Below, in pieces: positions 8,954 to 17,478 of a stretch of 64,000 nucleotides of DNA (position 1 is the first letter of the stretch; every line of letters begins with the position of its first letter). The notes beneath the pieces were generated by a model that did no database searches, was not told where the DNA came from, and saw only the letters and a program-made list of their open reading frames with translations. The stretch is from contig NZ_CP150662.1 of NCBI RefSeq assembly GCF_038024125.1, positions 1,443,501 through 1,507,500 of the forward strand, written 5' to 3'. The stretch comes from Polaribacter gangjinensis (lineage in GTDB: Bacteria > Bacteroidota > Bacteroidia > Flavobacteriales > Flavobacteriaceae). The position numbers and the translations under genes are program-made.

Positions 8954-11428
8954 TTACTGGTTCAATAAATTCAAGCGAAATAAAAATCCGTCATTACGAA
9001 TGCCTCCATAATAGGATTTTGCGTAATCAATTCGTAAAAATCGCCATTTTCCAAAGCCAATATTATCTAATCCAACTGAAAATTCAGTATATGGTTTTTT
9101 ATCAGCCATCATTAGTGTTTTTGCTCCGCAAACTAAATGAAAGTTGAGTTTGTTTATCAACGGAATTTTTCCAAGTAAAAATCCTTTGAAATTATGCTCA
9201 ACATGTGCTTCTGAGTAACTATTATTTGAATAAAATTTATAGTATTCTAACAAATTAAAGCTTGTCAATTGATTGTCTAATGGAAAAGAAAATTGGTTTC
9301 CATTAGCTTGTAAAAAATCCATGAATGCAATATTTTTTTGCTTTAAAAATGCTCCTGCTCTAATATTATATTGAAATGCTCCGTAATTTCCAGCATTTAT
9401 ATTTTGACGAATTGTGGTGATAAAAACATCAGAATTTAATTCGCCATTGCCTGCTCCAAAGCGTTTTGTATATGTAAGATTTATGGTAGGAAACTTTTCA
9501 TTTCCAATATTGAATTTACTATTTGGATATGACAAATATTTTTGACCAAACACAAATGTTGCTCCCACTTTTAACGTTGCAATACCATGTTCTTCAAACG
9601 CTGAATTGACAAAATCTGTTGGATTCAAGGGGTTATTTGAGGTATATCCTCCGTTTTTATTTTGAGCAGCAAATGAATAATCAGTGGTATTGAAAAGTGG
9701 TTTTCTATTGGCATATTCTAAGGATGTATTGAGATAAATTCCATTGACAACTTCTTCAGAATAATTGACTTTAGCAAATGATTTTTCATATATTTTCATG
9801 TAATTGTTACGATCCAACAAAGAACTAATGGTGTTATTTAATTTCATAATTGGCTCTCTTTCATTGAATTGAGCAATTGTATTACCTCCGGAAAAAGTGA
9901 GTGTTGGTCTGGAAAAATTATTCCATTTTTTGGAGTAGAAAAAAGTTGGACGCACTTTTTCATCAGAAAAACCATAGTTAACATTCAAACCTGCATTCCA
10001 CCATTTTCCTTTTTTATTAATTTGTTCAAAATAACTCAGTCCAACTGAAGTATAAAATCCTTGTACTGTATTGAAACCTGTTTGCAACAAAGGTCCATTG
10101 TATGAAAATGAATTATTTTCGAAAGAATTTCTATATGTGTAACCACTAATTGGTGAACTCCAACTAAATTTATTGCGTTTTTGATCCAAAGAATCTAAAT
10201 ACGGTTTTGATTCTCTAAGGATTTTTATGCTATCTTTTACCTTGTAATCTTTCAATTCTTCAATCGTTAAAGGTACAGGACGTAAGGAATTCCAGTACAA
10301 AGAATCTTTTTCTGTAGCATTTTTTTCGAAAGACAATACTTCATTTGTAAAAGTTGCTGCTGTAAAATTTGGTTTAAAATTATAATCTTTGTAAGCAGAT
10401 GAAAATCGTCCATCAAATTTAAATCCGAAGAAATTTACTTTAAAATCAATACTTTGACTAATTAAAACCCAAGCATCATGCTGTTTTGAGTAATTATAAT
10501 CTTGTTTAAGGTGCAATAAATCTACCACAGGAATATTAATTTGTGCACCTGTAACAGTAACATCAGCTCCATAAATTGCCCAATCATCTTCTACAATGTA
10601 TAAAAAACCTGCAAAAACTCTGTCATTTTTTCGTTTTGGAATAATGTTAATTTTATTGATGAGTTTGCCGTTTTTATCAGTAAAAGTTCCTACCAATTTA
10701 AAGTTATAATATCCAAAAGCGTTGACTGATGTTGGTGAAACCAATTCATTTCCAAACTCAATACTGTTTTCATAAAAATTGATATTGGCATCTTCTGCTC
10801 TATTAAAACTTACGCCATTATCGCGACCTGAAACTTTAGAGGCAATGATTTTTTCTTGAAATCGCTTTGGTTTTTTTTGAAATTTTATTTCAGAAACAGT
10901 TTCAGAAAGATAAATAATTCCGCTTCTGGTTGAATCCAATCCACCACCAAAATCGCCCAAAGTTTGTCCTAAAAATTTCTCTGGAGCATCTTTTATTTTA
11001 TACAAACCACGAGAATAAAACTGGGCTGTATATGTTGCAAATTTATCTGTGTTTTTGTCTTTATTGGCGATTAAATTTCGCATTATTTTGTTAGCAGGAT
11101 TGTCTTTTGTAGAAATCGAAATTCCTTCTAACTCAATATTTTCTTCTGATAAAACAACATCCAATTGAAATGGAAAAGATGTAATTGAAACTTCTTTTTT
11201 AAGTGTTTTATAACCCAAAAACTGAAAAACAATAGTGTATTTTCCTGTTTTTTTAATATCTAAAATATAAAAACCATTGTCATTAGACGTTGTTCCTGTA
11301 ATGGTATTATCCAAATAAATACTTACAAAAGAAAGTGGTTGTTTATTGGTATCAGTAATGATTCCTTTAACTTGCGCTGAAATTATTGACGTCATCAAAA
11401 AAAATCCAAATAGAATGCTTTTTTTCAT
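8954..11428 (-). CDS. DUF5686 family outer-membrane protein with carboxypeptidase-regulatory-like N domain
   Basis: 824 residues from the ATG at 11428; a TTG six codons further up would only lengthen the signal peptide. The order is: signal peptide ending SIISAQ, a CarboxypepD_reg-like beta-sandwich (about residues 19-105, VKGIITDTNKQPLSFVSIYL with the FLGYKTL strand), then a long DUF5686 region predicted to form an outer-membrane beta-barrel ending in LNLLNQ. Proteins of this build are common in Bacteroidota and resemble TonB-dependent receptors without a plug. I cannot assign a substrate. A mild hairpin (AACAAG with CTTGTT, 11442-11464) lies in its leader. No clear TAnnTTTG element was found. 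Confidence 0.85.
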   Translation of the reverse strand: MKKSILFGFFLMTSIISAQVKGIITDTNKQPLSFVSIYLDNTITGTTSNDNGFYILDIKKTGKYTIVFQFLGYKTLKKEVSITSFPFQLDVVLSEENIELEGISISTKDNPANKIMRNLIANKDKNTDKFATYTAQFYSRGLYKIKDAPEKFLGQTLGDFGGGLDSTRSGIIYLSETVSEIKFQKKPKRFQEKIIASKVSGRDNGVSFNRAEDANINFYENSIEFGNELVSPTSVNAFGYYNFKLVGTFTDKNGKLINKINIIPKRKNDRVFAGFLYIVEDDWAIYGADVTVTGAQINIPVVDLLHLKQDYNYSKQHDAWVLISQSIDFKVNFFGFKFDGRFSSAYKDYNFKPNFTAATFTNEVLSFEKNATEKDSLYWNSLRPVPLTIEELKDYKVKDSIKILRESKPYLDSLDQKRNKFSWSSPISGYTYRNSFENNSFSYNGPLLQTGFNTVQGFYTSVGLSYFEQINKKGKWWNAGLNVNYGFSDEKVRPTFFYSKKWNNFSRPTLTFSGGNTIAQFNEREPIMKLNNTISSLLDRNNYMKIYEKSFAKVNYSEEVVNGIYLNTSLEYANRKPLFNTTDYSFAAQNKNGGYTSNNPLNPTDFVNSAFEEHGIATLKVGATFVFGQKYLSYPNSKFNIGNEKFPTINLTYTKRFGAGNGELNSDVFITTIRQNINAGNYGAFQYNIRAGAFLKQKNIAFMDFLQANGNQFSFPLDNQLTSFNLLEYYKFYSNNSYSEAHVEHNFKGFLLGKIPLINKLNFHLVCGAKTLMMADKKPYTEFSVGLDNIGFGKWRFLRIDYAKSYYGGIRNDGFLFRLNLLNQ

Positions 11429-11535
11429 AAAATATTTTTTTAACAAGTCGAATATAAACTTGTTTTGTTACAATCTAAAGCGTAATTAGATGTATAAAAT
11501 TTTGAGTTTTAACAAATTTCAAAAATTAATTAATC

Positions 11536-13173
11536 TTAAATTTCATTTTTCTCTGTAGGATTTTCTTCCTCAAAGTTAGAGACCACTGATGAAATAGCTA
11601 TCTCAATTCGTTCTTTATCAGTATCATACCTTGGATTAATTCCTTTTTTCTCAGGGAAATTTTCGATAGTAACAGTTGTTGATGGAAACGCAAATTCTAC
11701 ACCCAATTCTTTGGCTAATTTTACGATTGCAATATGTAATTTGTGTTTTGAAGATTGCTCTAAATTCCAATCTAAACTTCTAAAATAAACATTTACCAAA
11801 ATCAATAAAGCTGAGTCACCAAATCCAATAAATTCGGCATTAAAAGCATCTTTTCTAGAATCTGGATGAACCATGATTAGTTCACGAACTCCCTTTACAA
11901 AAGCATCAATTAATTCTGGTGGTGTATCATAGCGCAAACCCAGCTCAGTTCTATGCCTTCTAAAAAGTAACATTCCTCTGTTATTAATTACAATTTCAGA
12001 TAATTTACTATTCGGAATTTGAAAAATTGAAGTGTCAGCTGCACGTACTCTTGTGGAGCGAAAACCAACTTGTTCAACTGTACCCTCTAATTCTGACGTT
12101 ACAATCCAATCACCAATATGAAACGGTTTGTCAATAAAAATCATGATAGTTCCTATCAAATTTTTAACAGTATCTTGAGACGCCAATGCAAATGCCAAAC
12201 CTCCAATTGTTGCACCTGCTAATAAAGTTGTTGTATCAACACCTAAAATGTGTAACATTCTAAAAGAACCAATTACTACTACAACAACTGTTAAAAAATT
12301 ACGTAAAATAGGTACCAATTGATCGTCTAATTTCGATTCAGTTTTACTTGTAAAATCTTCATAAAGTTTCATTACAACTTTCACTAACTTTAAGAAAACA
12401 TAAATCCAAAAGATAGTTTCTGCAATATTTAAAGTCATAAAAACCCAAGCATTTACATCTAAAGAGAACTGTAATGAAGGAAAAACCGCATCAATAATTT
12501 TAATTCCAACTACCAAACTAATTGGATGTGCTAATTTTTTGAGTATTAATTTTGCTTCAGAATTAGAATCTTTATGAGTGATTTTTTCTTGAAGAGCTTG
12601 CAAAATCCAAAAGGATATTTTTTTGATAATAATTACCATCAAAACAGTAAAAGCAAGTAAAAGTAAAATACCCACAAACTGCCAAAGTTCAATTCCGAAT
12701 ACTTTTTTATAACCAGAAACAGGAATCATTTCTTGCAATTTATGCACATACCAGGGAAAAACCTGATTGTAAAGAGTATCTATTTGTGCAACAGTTTCTT
12801 CAGAATAATACCAGCTTCCATTTATCTTTTCTACAGAAATTTGCGGCATTCTTAGAGGAAAAATGACATATTTATAAACCCTTCTATAGCCAATGGTATC
12901 ATTATAATTTGGATCATTTGGGATTTTATTGAAATCAATAAATAAACCCTTTCCATCCAAAATTTTTTTCAGTTTGATGGCTTTATCAATCGCATCCTTT
13001 TGTTTCAATCCAAAAAAAGTTTTGGAAGCTTTTATCGGTTGAAATGTTTCTTCTTGCAAAAAATACAAATGCGTATAAATTGTAGCATTAGGATTGCTTA
13101 AATCGACATTGACTTTTTCTTGAGCAACAAAAAATTGAGTAGAAAATAAAAAAAGAAAAATGATTTTTTTCAT
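11536..13173 (-). CDS. Mechanosensitive ion channel of the MscS family
   Basis: 545 residues: signal peptide (MKKIIFLFLFSTQFFVAQ), a periplasmic domain to about residue 160, then several membrane helices and an MscS core. The pore helix is glycine/alanine-rich (LLAGATIGGLAFALASQDTV), followed by the beta domain (FHIGDWIV ... GTVEQVGFRSTRVR) and IPNSKLSEIVINN, the family signature. It should open under membrane tension and release solutes on hypo-osmotic shock. The extra N-terminal domain makes it longer than E. coli MscS (286 residues). A good -7 element stands at 13210-13217. It diverges from the Spy-like gene. Confidence 0.92.
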   Translation of the reverse strand: MKKIIFLFLFSTQFFVAQEKVNVDLSNPNATIYTHLYFLQEETFQPIKASKTFFGLKQKDAIDKAIKLKKILDGKGLFIDFNKIPNDPNYNDTIGYRRVYKYVIFPLRMPQISVEKINGSWYYSEETVAQIDTLYNQVFPWYVHKLQEMIPVSGYKKVFGIELWQFVGILLLLAFTVLMVIIIKKISFWILQALQEKITHKDSNSEAKLILKKLAHPISLVVGIKIIDAVFPSLQFSLDVNAWVFMTLNIAETIFWIYVFLKLVKVVMKLYEDFTSKTESKLDDQLVPILRNFLTVVVVVIGSFRMLHILGVDTTTLLAGATIGGLAFALASQDTVKNLIGTIMIFIDKPFHIGDWIVTSELEGTVEQVGFRSTRVRAADTSIFQIPNSKLSEIVINNRGMLLFRRHRTELGLRYDTPPELIDAFVKGVRELIMVHPDSRKDAFNAEFIGFGDSALLILVNVYFRSLDWNLEQSSKHKLHIAIVKLAKELGVEFAFPSTTVTIENFPEKKGINPRYDTDKERIEIAISSVVSNFEEENPTEKNEI

Positions 13174-13209
13174 AGTGGTTGGATGTTAATTGTAAATTAA
13201 AATCAACTG

Positions 13210-13217
13210 CAAAGTTA
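13210..13217 (-). promoter_or_regulatory. -7 promoter element of the MscS-family gene
   Basis: Minus-strand TAACTTTG, a TAnnTTTG match, predicts a leader of about 32 nt before the ATG at 13173. Confidence 0.5.
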
Positions 13218-13276
13218 AACCTTTTACAAAATTATATGTCAAAGGAGCAACAATAAAAAATAAAACAATCTAAAAA

Positions 13277-13750
13277 ATGAAAAATTTAGCAACATTAATC
13301 TTACTTGCAATTGCAGTTACATTTACAGCAAATGCTCAAGAAAAAACAGCACAAAAAAACAAACAAAACAGACCTCAGTTTACTGTTGAACAACATACAG
13401 AATTAACTGTAAAACGAATGACCTTAGCGTTAGATTTGAACGAAAAGCAACAAAATCAAATCAAACCTTTGTTAATGGCACAAGCTACTCAAAGAAAAGC
13501 TGCCATGGAAAAAATTAAAAAAGCCAGAGAAAACAAACAAAGACCTACTGATGAAGAAATCTTTGCGATGGAAAATCAAAAATTGGACAATCAAATTGCA
13601 ATGAAAAACAAAATGAAAGAAATTTTAACAAAAGAGCAATTTGATAAATTTGAAAAAATGGCTAAAATGAGAAAAATGAAAGGTAAAAAAATGATGGAAG
13701 CTCGAAAAGGCATGAAAAAAAGAATGCACGAAAACGAGGGTAAAAAATAG
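13277..13750 (+). CDS. Spy/CpxP-like periplasmic coiled-coil protein
   Basis: 157 residues with a signal peptide (MKNLATLILLAIAVTFTANAQ) and then an almost wholly helical, very Lys/Gln/Met-rich chain. The pattern LDLNEKQQNQI ... LTKEQFDKFEKM, two helices each opened by an L-x-x-x-Q type turn, is that of Spy/CpxP-like (LTXXQ) and DUF4890 proteins. These are periplasmic chaperones or stress sensors in other bacteria. The C-terminal third is strongly basic and Met-rich (KMRKMKGKKMMEARKGMKKRM). Metal binding through methionine is possible but not demonstrated. It is a single-gene unit with a bidirectional terminator at 13773-13806. Confidence 0.75.
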   Translation: MKNLATLILLAIAVTFTANAQEKTAQKNKQNRPQFTVEQHTELTVKRMTLALDLNEKQQNQIKPLLMAQATQRKAAMEKIKKARENKQRPTDEEIFAMENQKLDNQIAMKNKMKEILTKEQFDKFEKMAKMRKMKGKKMMEARKGMKKRMHENEGKK

Positions 13751-13772
13751 TAATTTTGGTTAATTGGTTTTT

Positions 13773-13806
13773 AAAAGCTCAACTTTCTTTGTAAAGTTGA
13801 GCTTTT
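13773..13806. terminator. Bidirectional terminator between the Spy-like gene and the carbonic anhydrase gene
   Basis: A 14-bp perfect stem (AAAAGCTCAACTTT with AAAGTTGAGCTTTT) around a 6-nt loop, with T-tracts on both sides. The right arm ends one base before the stop codon of the minus-strand gene, so it serves both convergent genes. Confidence 0.8.
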
Positions 13807-14322
13807 TTATTCTTTAAACCAACTGGAATATTTTACATAATTGTTGGCAATTCTGTCTATTTCTACAGAAATTAATTCTTTAGAAATATCTTTCACTTTT
13901 TTAGCAGGAACGCCTGCATAAATACTGCCACTTTCAACATGTGTATTTTTGGTTACAACTGCTCCTGCAGCAATAATTGAATTTGATTCAACAATACAAT
14001 CATCCATAATAATAGCTCCCATACCAACCAAAACATTATCGTGAATTGTACAACCATGCACAATTGCATTGTGTCCAATTGATACATTATTTCCGATATT
14101 TGTGGGAGATTTTAGGTACGTTGCATGGATTACAGCTCCATCTTGAATGTTTACTTTATCACCCATTTTTATGTAATGCACATCACCTCTAATCACAGCA
14201 TTGAACCAAACACTGCATTGTTTACCAATAAAAACTTCACCAACAATGGTCGCATTTTCTGCAATGTAACAATCTTCAGAAATTTGTGGATGTTTTCCGT
14301 TAACAGGCTTTATAATGGGCAT
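13807..14322 (-). CDS. Gamma-class carbonic anhydrase family protein (left-handed beta-helix)
   Basis: 171 residues from the ATG at 14322, which begins MPIIKPVNGK, the usual start; the open frame upstream lacks family similarity. Hexapeptide repeats from about residue 20 to 140 (AENATIVGEVFIG, VNIQDGAVIHAT, VSIGHNAIVHGC, VLVGMGAIIMDD) form a left-handed beta-helix. The three metal-ligand histidines are present with the right spacing: H66, H84 and H89. This is the YrdA/PaaY/CaiE-like group; many members have weak or undetected CO2-hydration activity, so the physiological reaction is uncertain. It is a monocistronic minus-strand gene. Confidence 0.88.
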   Translation of the reverse strand: MPIIKPVNGKHPQISEDCYIAENATIVGEVFIGKQCSVWFNAVIRGDVHYIKMGDKVNIQDGAVIHATYLKSPTNIGNNVSIGHNAIVHGCTIHDNVLVGMGAIIMDDCIVESNSIIAAGAVVTKNTHVESGSIYAGVPAKKVKDISKELISVEIDRIANNYVKYSSWFKE

Positions 14323-14486
14323 TTTATAATGGTTTTTGAGATTATATTTCATCAATAAAGATATAAAAAACAATCAAACTCGCTCTAGAAATTTGTACTG
14401 ATTTTAACCCAAAATATTTTTTGGCATCACAATTGATATTTCAAAAAATATAAATTATAAAAAATATCATCTCAAAAAACATTCTT

Positions 14487-15611
14487 ATGAAATCACTAAT
14501 TTTAAAAACTACAGCACTTTTTTTCATTTGTACTCAAATTGGATTTGCGAATCCAACTTCTTCAAAAAAAGTTAAAAAACAAACCATTAAAATGGCAATT
14601 CTTTTAGATACTAGCAATAGTATGGATGGTTTGATTGATCAAGCTAAAGCACAACTTTGGCAAATTGTAAATGAATTGTCTTATGCAAAATATGGCATTA
14701 CAAAACCCGATTTAGAAATTTCAATTTATGAATATGGAAATGCAAGTTTGGCTGCTGAAGAAGGATTTATAAGAATGGTTTTACCTTTTAATAGTGATTT
14801 AGATGAAATTTCAGAAAAATTATTTTCTTTAAAAACCAATGGCGGAAGTGAATATTGTGGACAAGTGATTGATATGGCTGTAAAAGAATTGGCTTGGGGA
14901 AAAAATGAAGATGATTTAAAACTGCTTTTTATAGCTGGAAATGAGCCATTTACACAAGGAAAAGTTAGTTATAAAGAAGCCATTTCAACTGCAAAAGAAA
15001 AAGGAATTTTAGTAAATACTATTTTTTGTGGAGACTATTCTAATGGCATTTCAGGAATGTGGAAAGATGGTGCAGCATTGGGTGGAGGAGATTATATGAC
15101 GATTGATCACAATAAAAAAATTGTTCAAATCATTACTCCTTATGATGATGAAATTATCATTTTGAATAAAAAATTAAACGGAACATATATTTATTATGGA
15201 GAAAAGGGTTCTGAAAATAAATCAAAACAATACAAACAAGATGTAAATGCCGCAGAACTAAATGAAATGGTTATTGTCAATAGAGCCATCAGTAAAAGCT
15301 CACGTTTATATGAAAACTCAACGTGGGATCTTGTAGATGCTTTAGAGAAAAAGAATGTTGATTTAGAGAAAATTGACAAAAAATCCTTGCCAAAAGAACT
15401 TCAAAATAAATCAGCTAGTGAATTGAAAAATTTCATTGCGTTAAAAACAAAAGAACGCAAAGAAATTCAAACAAAAATTAGAGAATTAGATACTAAAAGA
15501 AAAAAGTTTATTGCTACAAAACAACTCGAAACAAATGAAAAAGATGTTTTAGAGAATGTGATGATTCAATCAATTAAAAAACAAGCTTTGTTGAAAAATT
15601 ATTCTTGGTAA
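14487..15611 (+). CDS. Secreted von Willebrand factor A domain protein
   Basis: 374 residues. A signal peptide (to about residue 21, GFANP) is followed by a vWA domain whose MIDAS metal site is intact as D41-T-S43-N-S45, with LFIAGNEPFTQG further on. After the vWA fold (about residues 34-230) comes a charged, Lys/Glu-rich region of about 140 residues likely to be helical or coiled-coil. A periplasmic or surface location is inferred from the signal peptide; there is no T9SS sorting domain and no lipobox. Partner and function are unknown. It ends in a terminator that runs into the 3' end of the opposite gene. Confidence 0.82.
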   Translation: MKSLILKTTALFFICTQIGFANPTSSKKVKKQTIKMAILLDTSNSMDGLIDQAKAQLWQIVNELSYAKYGITKPDLEISIYEYGNASLAAEEGFIRMVLPFNSDLDEISEKLFSLKTNGGSEYCGQVIDMAVKELAWGKNEDDLKLLFIAGNEPFTQGKVSYKEAISTAKEKGILVNTIFCGDYSNGISGMWKDGAALGGGDYMTIDHNKKIVQIITPYDDEIIILNKKLNGTYIYYGEKGSENKSKQYKQDVNAAELNEMVIVNRAISKSSRLYENSTWDLVDALEKKNVDLEKIDKKSLPKELQNKSASELKNFIALKTKERKEIQTKIRELDTKRKKFIATKQLETNEKDVLENVMIQSIKKQALLKNYSW

Positions 15612-15632
15612 ATAACAATTAATAAATAAATG

Positions 15633-15669
15633 AATAAAATAAGCTCCAAAATTTGGAGCTTATTTTATT
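15633..15669. terminator. 18-bp perfect hairpin, bidirectional terminator overlapping a coding end
   Basis: Arms 15633-15650 and 15652-15669 are exact reverse complements (core AAGCTCCAAA with TTTGGAGCTT, flanked by A/T). The right arm contains the stop codon and last three codons of the minus-strand glucosaminidase gene, so terminator and coding sequence overlap by 10 nt. Confidence 0.8.
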
Positions 15670-16499
15670 TTTAATACTTGTCCAATTGAAATCGTATTGT
15701 CTTTCAACCCATTACGATCTTTTAAATCTTCAACAGAAATCATAAATCGTTTAGAAATAGAATATAAAGTATCTCCTTTTTGCACTTCGTACAAAACATT
15801 TTTATCTATTTTCTCCTCAGGATTTTCATCGATTTTTTTATCAACTTTTGCGTATTTAACATCCTTCTCTTTGACATCATCAAACTCATGTAATTTATAA
15901 TCTTCAATAATTTTAATGAGTTTTTCAGGATATTTTGGATCTGTTGCATATCCAGCATCTTTCAAACCTCTAGCCCACTTTTTATAGTCTTTTGTTCCGA
16001 AAGAAAACAAAAATTCATACCTTTTTCTTTGTGTTAAAAATGCAGAATGATCTTCATATGAAGTCTCTGGATATTCATATTTTCGGAAACATTCGCCTTT
16101 TTCATCATCATCATGCGTAACACTTTCTCCTGTCCAATTTGTATGACATTTGATGCCAAAATGATTGTTTGATTTCAAGGCCAATTCACTTCTTCCACTT
16201 CCAGATTCTAACACTCCTTGGGCCAATGTAATACTTGCAGGAATTTTATGAGTATGCATTTTTTTAACCGCAATTGGAGCAAATTTTTCAATATATTCTA
16301 ATGTAAACTTATTCAGATTTACTTCAGTATCTTTCAGTTTTTCAACATGTTTTGTTTCGTTGACAGATGGCAATTTAACAGGTTCTTTTTCAACAACTTT
16401 TACCACTTTTTTCTTTCCTGGTTTTACGAACGTTTTTTTGGATGCACAACTTGCTGCAACCAGTAAAATAAAGCAAAATAGTATATTTTTAAAACTCAT
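15660..16499 (-). CDS. Glucosaminidase / LysM lipoprotein (peptidoglycan hydrolase)
   Basis: 279 residues from the ATG at 16499. The lipobox LLVAASC places acylated Cys at residue 18, predicting an outer-membrane lipoprotein. Residues about 70-200 form a mannosyl-glycoprotein endo-beta-N-acetylglucosaminidase-like domain ([20 protein letters not shown] with the catalytic Glu, [27 protein letters not shown] segment). The last 45 residues are one LysM repeat ([16 protein letters not shown]) that binds peptidoglycan. It therefore probably cuts glycan strands in the periplasm. It starts 2 nt after the stop of the PLP-enzyme gene (TGATAATG arrangement), so translation is probably coupled. Confidence 0.9.
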   Translation of the reverse strand: MSFKNILFCFILLVAASCASKKTFVKPGKKKVVKVVEKEPVKLPSVNETKHVEKLKDTEVNLNKFTLEYIEKFAPIAVKKMHTHKIPASITLAQGVLESGSGRSELALKSNNHFGIKCHTNWTGESVTHDDDEKGECFRKYEYPETSYEDHSAFLTQRKRYEFLFSFGTKDYKKWARGLKDAGYATDPKYPEKLIKIIEDYKLHEFDDVKEKDVKYAKVDKKIDENPEEKIDKNVLYEVQKGDTLYSISKRFMISVEDLKDRNGLKDNTISIGQVLKIK

Positions 16500-16501
16500 T
16501 A

Positions 16502-17449
16502 TCAATGTATAATTTCCTCGTTATTTTTCTGTAATTTTTGATTTACTCCCTGAATTCCCTGCAAACCCCCTGTATGAATTGCCAAAATTTTTGATTCTTT
16601 TTGAAATCCGTCATTTTTAATGATTTCCAACAAACCAAAAATCATTTTTGCAGTATAAATTGGGTCTAACAACACATTTGTTTCTTTTTTAAAATCATTG
16701 ATAAAACGAATCAATGTTTGATTATATTTTGCATATCCACCAAAATGAAAATTGGTTTGCAACTCCCAATTAGACTTCTTTGCATACTTTTCAATTTCTG
16801 ATGATAAAAAATCCTCTTTCAACGCAGGAAATCCAATTACTTTTTGATGATTTTCAGAAGCATTTATAAATCCTGAAATTGTACCTCCTGTACCAACTGC
16901 ACAACAAATATAATCGAAAATTGAATCTTCAGCTACTAAAATTTCTTCACAACCTCTGATTGCCAATTCATTTGTTCCACCTTCAGGAATCAAATAAAAG
17001 TCACCAAGTTTTTGTTTTAACTCTTCTAAAAAAATAGTTGAAGTTTTATTCCTATAAATTTCTCTTGAAACAAATTCGAAAGTCATTCCGTTTTTGTGAG
17101 CTTCGTGTAAAGTAGGATTTTCAAGAATTGTTTGTTGAAAATTCATTGCCAACTCATCACCTCTAATAATTCCAATGGTTTTAAAACCCATTATTTTTCC
17201 AGCAACTGCAGTAGCCACAATATGATTAGAAAACGCGCCACCAAAAGTTACTAATGTTTTATAACTTTGATTTTTAGCTTCTTGAAGATTGTATTTAAGT
17301 TTTCGAAATTTATTTCCTGACACAAAAGGATGAATTTCATCTTCTCTTTTGATAAACAATTCCACTTGTTTTTCAGCTAATATCGGCAAAAAAATGGATT
17401 GGTTTCTTGTTGAAATTAGTTGGTTAAAAAAATCAGGAGTTGTTTCCAA
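16502..17449 (-). CDS. PLP-dependent enzyme of the ACC deaminase / D-cysteine desulfhydrase family
   Basis: 315 residues, fold type II PLP enzyme. The Schiff-base lysine is K47 in [14 protein letters not shown], and [13 protein letters not shown] plus the PLP-phosphate loop [11 protein letters not shown] are conserved. Family members open aminocyclopropane-carboxylate or release H2S from D-cysteine; which substrate applies here cannot be read from the sequence, and D-cysteine desulfhydrase is the more usual assignment outside plant-associated bacteria. It lies 29 nt downstream of the ABC-F gene and is translationally coupled to the glucosaminidase lipoprotein gene. The start ATG at 17449 fits the family. 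Confidence 0.87.
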   Translation of the reverse strand: METTPDFFNQLISTRNQSIFLPILAEKQVELFIKREDEIHPFVSGNKFRKLKYNLQEAKNQSYKTLVTFGGAFSNHIVATAVAGKIMGFKTIGIIRGDELAMNFQQTILENPTLHEAHKNGMTFEFVSREIYRNKTSTIFLEELKQKLGDFYLIPEGGTNELAIRGCEEILVAEDSIFDYICCAVGTGGTISGFINASENHQKVIGFPALKEDFLSSEIEKYAKKSNWELQTNFHFGGYAKYNQTLIRFINDFKKETNVLLDPIYTAKMIFGLLEIIKNDGFQKESKILAIHTGGLQGIQGVNQKLQKNNEEIIH

Positions 17450-17478
17450 ATAAAAGTTTCTTTACGCTTTTAATACCA

